Below are positions 62,351-64,000 of a stretch of DNA of 64,000 nucleotides, one piece after another; positions within the stretch are counted from its first letter, which is position 1, and each line of letters starts with the position of its first letter. The notes beneath the pieces were generated by a model. The model made no database searches, was not told where the DNA came from, and saw only the letters and a program-made list of their open reading frames with translations. The DNA is taken from assembly GCF_001904635.1 (NCBI RefSeq), contig NZ_MRCB01000004.1:159284-223283 (forward strand), written 5' to 3'. A program made the translations under genes and the position numbers. Origin of the DNA: Hydrococcus rivularis NIES-593. GTDB lineage: Bacteria > Cyanobacteriota > Cyanobacteriia > Cyanobacteriales > Microcystaceae.

Positions 62351-62378
62351 AAAAAAGTGGGCGAGCTTGGCTCGCCTA
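62351..62378 (-). terminator. Rho-independent terminator of the GuaB3 gene
   Basis: GGCGAGC (62360-62366) pairs with GCTCGCC (62370-62376) around a TTG loop; on the minus strand the stem is followed by CACTTTTTT. It lies 11 bp after the stop codon. Confidence 0.88.
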
Positions 62379-62388
62379 ACAAACAAAT

Positions 62389-63558
62389 TTACTTGCCCAT
62401 TCCTAACTGTTGAGCTTTTTGATAAACTTTACCCTCCGTTAACAATGAAGGCGCGATGACTACCTCTACTTGCTGCATCTCCTTCATGTTCTTCGCTCCC
62501 AAGGTGCCCATACTGGTCTTGAGGGCGCCCAAAAGGTTATGAGTCCCGTCGTCTAGCTTAGCAGGTCCGGTAAGAATTTCTGCAAGCGTTCCCGTCGTTC
62601 CTACATTGATGCGAGTTCCGCGAGGTAAGACGGGACTAGGCGTTGCCATGCCCCAATGATACCCGCGTCCGGGCGCTTCTGCCGCTCTGGCGATGGGAGA
62701 ACCGATCATGACTGCATCCGCACCGCAGGCAATGCACTTACAGATATCACCTCCCGTAACGATGCCGCCGTCAGCGATAACGGGTATATATTTACCGGTT
62801 TCTCGCTCAAAATCATCCCTAGCAGCAGCACAGTCTGCTACTGCTGTTGCTTGAGGCACGCCCACTCCCAATACGCCGCGAGAGGTACAAGCTGCACCAG
62901 GTCCGATGCCCACTAAAACGGCCGCCGCCCCTGCTTTCATTAAATTCAATGCCACCTCATAGGTCACGCAATTGCCCAAAACGACTGGGATAGGCAATTC
63001 TTGACAAAGCTGCACCAAATCCAGAGGAATCGTAGATTCTGGCGAGAGATGAGCTGTAGAAACTACCGTCGCTTGAACGAAAAATAAATCTGCCCCAGCC
63101 GAGATAACGTCTTCTCTGTACTTCACTGCACCAGCAGGCGTGAGACTGACTGCTGCAATGCCTCCGCGTTCTTTGATTTCCTTGATGCGCTGTTGAATTA
63201 ATTCGGGCTTAATCGGTTCCGCATAGAGTTCCTGCATCAACTCCACGAATTCTAATTTGCCAACCGAGGCAATGCGATCTAGTATTGGCTCTGGATTGGC
63301 ATAACGGGTCTGAATGCCCTCTAAGTTGAGTACCCCCATGGCTCCTAACTCGGATAACAACACTGCCATCCGCACGTCCACTACTCCATCCATAGCGCTA
63401 GCAATAATAGGGATTTCTCGCTCGATCTCGCCGATGCGAATGCGAGTATCTGCCAAACTAGGATCTAGAGTACGCACTCCGGGAACGAGTGCTATTTCGT
63501 CTATTCCGTAGGCTCGACGAGCCTTTTTCCCCCGACCGATCGCTATATCCACACTCAT
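62389..63558 (-). CDS. GuaB3-family IMP dehydrogenase-like protein
   Basis: The 389-residue (beta/alpha)8 barrel has VRTLDPSLADTRI, the nucleophile loop GIGPGAACTSRG (IMPDH cysteine), ADGGIVTGGDICK and GSPIARAAEAPGRGYHWGMATPSP. It lacks the CBS pair of ordinary IMP dehydrogenase, as in the GuaB3 subclass of cyanobacteria and actinobacteria. It is likely to act on IMP or GMP in purine metabolism, but activity within this subclass has been debated. A ubiquitin-like MoaD/ThiS gene lies 57 bp upstream on the same strand. Confidence 0.9.
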   Translation of the reverse strand: MSVDIAIGRGKKARRAYGIDEIALVPGVRTLDPSLADTRIRIGEIEREIPIIASAMDGVVDVRMAVLLSELGAMGVLNLEGIQTRYANPEPILDRIASVGKLEFVELMQELYAEPIKPELIQQRIKEIKERGGIAAVSLTPAGAVKYREDVISAGADLFFVQATVVSTAHLSPESTIPLDLVQLCQELPIPVVLGNCVTYEVALNLMKAGAAAVLVGIGPGAACTSRGVLGVGVPQATAVADCAAARDDFERETGKYIPVIADGGIVTGGDICKCIACGADAVMIGSPIARAAEAPGRGYHWGMATPSPVLPRGTRINVGTTGTLAEILTGPAKLDDGTHNLLGALKTSMGTLGAKNMKEMQQVEVVIAPSLLTEGKVYQKAQQLGMGK

Positions 63559-63615
63559 CTATATTTCTACAAGTTATTAGCCTAGCCTATCAAATTTTCG
63601 GTGTCATTTGAAAAA

Positions 63616-63876
63616 TTATCCGCCACTAACGGGTGGAATTAGAACCACTTCATCTCCATCGCACAACAAAATATCAGGTTCGACAAATTGAAGATTAACT
63701 CCAAATCGAGTCAGATTTCGCCATAACTCAAGCTCTGGATGCTCTCTAAGGATATAATCTAAAACAGCCTGTACGGGAGTACCTTGTGTAAACGATAACT
63801 TTAGTTCTGAAACACCATAAGCTTCTTGATATGCAGCAAAAAGTTTAACCCTAATATTAACCCAAGCTTGAGACAT
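63616..63876 (-). CDS. MoaD/ThiS-family ubiquitin-like sulfur carrier
   Basis: The 86-residue protein has a beta-grasp pattern (VNIRVKLFAAYQEA, LCDGDEVVLIPPV) and ends in the essential GG. The glycine tail is thiocarboxylated by an E1-like partner and gives sulfur to molybdopterin, thiamine or other products. Which pathway it serves is not clear from context; no moeB or thi genes are adjacent. It lies just downstream of the rRNA operon terminator. Confidence 0.88.
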   Translation of the reverse strand: MSQAWVNIRVKLFAAYQEAYGVSELKLSFTQGTPVQAVLDYILREHPELELWRNLTRFGVNLQFVEPDILLCDGDEVVLIPPVSGG

Positions 63877-63889
63877 AGTAGAAAAAACA

Positions 63890-63915
63890 AAACCTTCTTT
63901 CTATCTTAAAGAAGG
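63890..63915 (-). terminator. Rho-independent terminator of the rRNA operon
   Basis: CCTTCTTT (63893-63900) pairs with AAAGAAGG (63908-63915), 7-base loop; in the minus direction the stem is followed by TTTTGTTTTTTC. It lies 35 bp after the 5S end. Confidence 0.88.
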
Positions 63916-63949
63916 CTTGCCTGACTATTTTATTACAAAAATTAATTAA

Positions 63950-64000
63950 CCTGGCATCGAACTATTGTCCCAGTCAGCGACCCGACCAGTATCTTCGCCG
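63950..64000 (-). rRNA. rrf: 5S rRNA, 3' end (partial)
   Basis: The minus strand ends GCTGACTGGGACAATAG and TTCGATGCCAGG, the conserved 3' part of cyanobacterial 5S rRNA; the rest lies beyond the window edge. It implies an rRNA operon entering on the minus strand. Confidence 0.85.

Overview
The window is chromosomal DNA from a cyanobacterium. The octamer GCGATCGC (HIP1) recurs throughout, inside and between genes. Many genes belong to cyanobacterial or plastid-shared families: Tab2/DUF1092, an Rre1/Ycf29-like regulator, DUF3146, DUF5340, DUF6737, GuaB3, cyanobacterial IscA, an RRM protein and the Mo-nitrogenase C-terminal family. Codon use and AT-rich spacers fit a moderate-GC unicellular, baeocystous or filamentous species; I cannot name the species.

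Layout. 0-1.7 kb: a pentapeptide-repeat protein facing a Tab2-like protein. 1.8-16.1 kb: a long, entirely minus-strand block of membrane and cell-surface genes. It holds two polyprenol-phosphate type GT2 enzymes, three large multi-TM GT39-like proteins, an AlgI-type MBOAT acyltransferase with an SGNH partner, a PIG-V-like mannosyltransferase, a GT39 pseudogene and an HTTM-DCC fusion. 16.8-24.1 kb: two response regulators, a secreted hypothetical, NDH-2, an SGNH protein, a low-molecular-weight phosphatase, an OmpA-like protein and CbiD. 24.1-28.2 kb: a CHAT-FHA protein and a PP2C phosphatase. 28.5-34.4 kb: a frameshifted GT2, a UreH/ferric-reductase-like membrane protein, TrpC and a serine/alanine-glyoxylate-type aminotransferase. 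34.5-40.6 kb: tRNA-Leu(CAA), an M48 peptidase, TPR protein, IscA, RRM protein and RecJ. 40.9-47.3 kb: a second small glycosylation pair, a broken cupin, an APH-type kinase and a carotenoid-desaturase-like flavoprotein. 47.3-52.9 kb: gene fossils (PEP-CTERM, IS982), an alpha/alpha-barrel protein, an FAD oxidoreductase, a PmbA-like protein and a SPOR-like protein. 53-59 kb: MnmA, a dynamin-like GTPase, DUF3146, the GDYxxLxY/DUF2157 pair and a PstS-like protein. 59-62 kb: decaying genes (a small secreted protein and mltA) and hypotheticals. 62.4-64 kb: GuaB3, a ubiquitin-like MoaD/ThiS protein and the 3' end of a 5S rRNA running off the window with its terminator.

The dominant biological theme is envelope glycosylation: lipid-linked sugar donors made by GT2 enzymes would feed the GT-C membrane enzymes, with O-acylation by MBOAT/SGNH. 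The second theme is phospho-signalling: CHAT-FHA plus PP2C, two response regulators and a tyrosine phosphatase. The third theme, and the most distinctive, is sequence erosion. At least six genes are frameshifted or truncated, several with a readable cause such as a 5-bp duplication or an internal deletion. Dispersed repeats, heptamer tandem repeats and MITE-like palindromes also lie between genes and, in two cases, sit in frame inside genes (recJ and an FAD oxidoreductase). Some single-base frameshifts could be assembly errors; this cannot be decided from the sequence alone.
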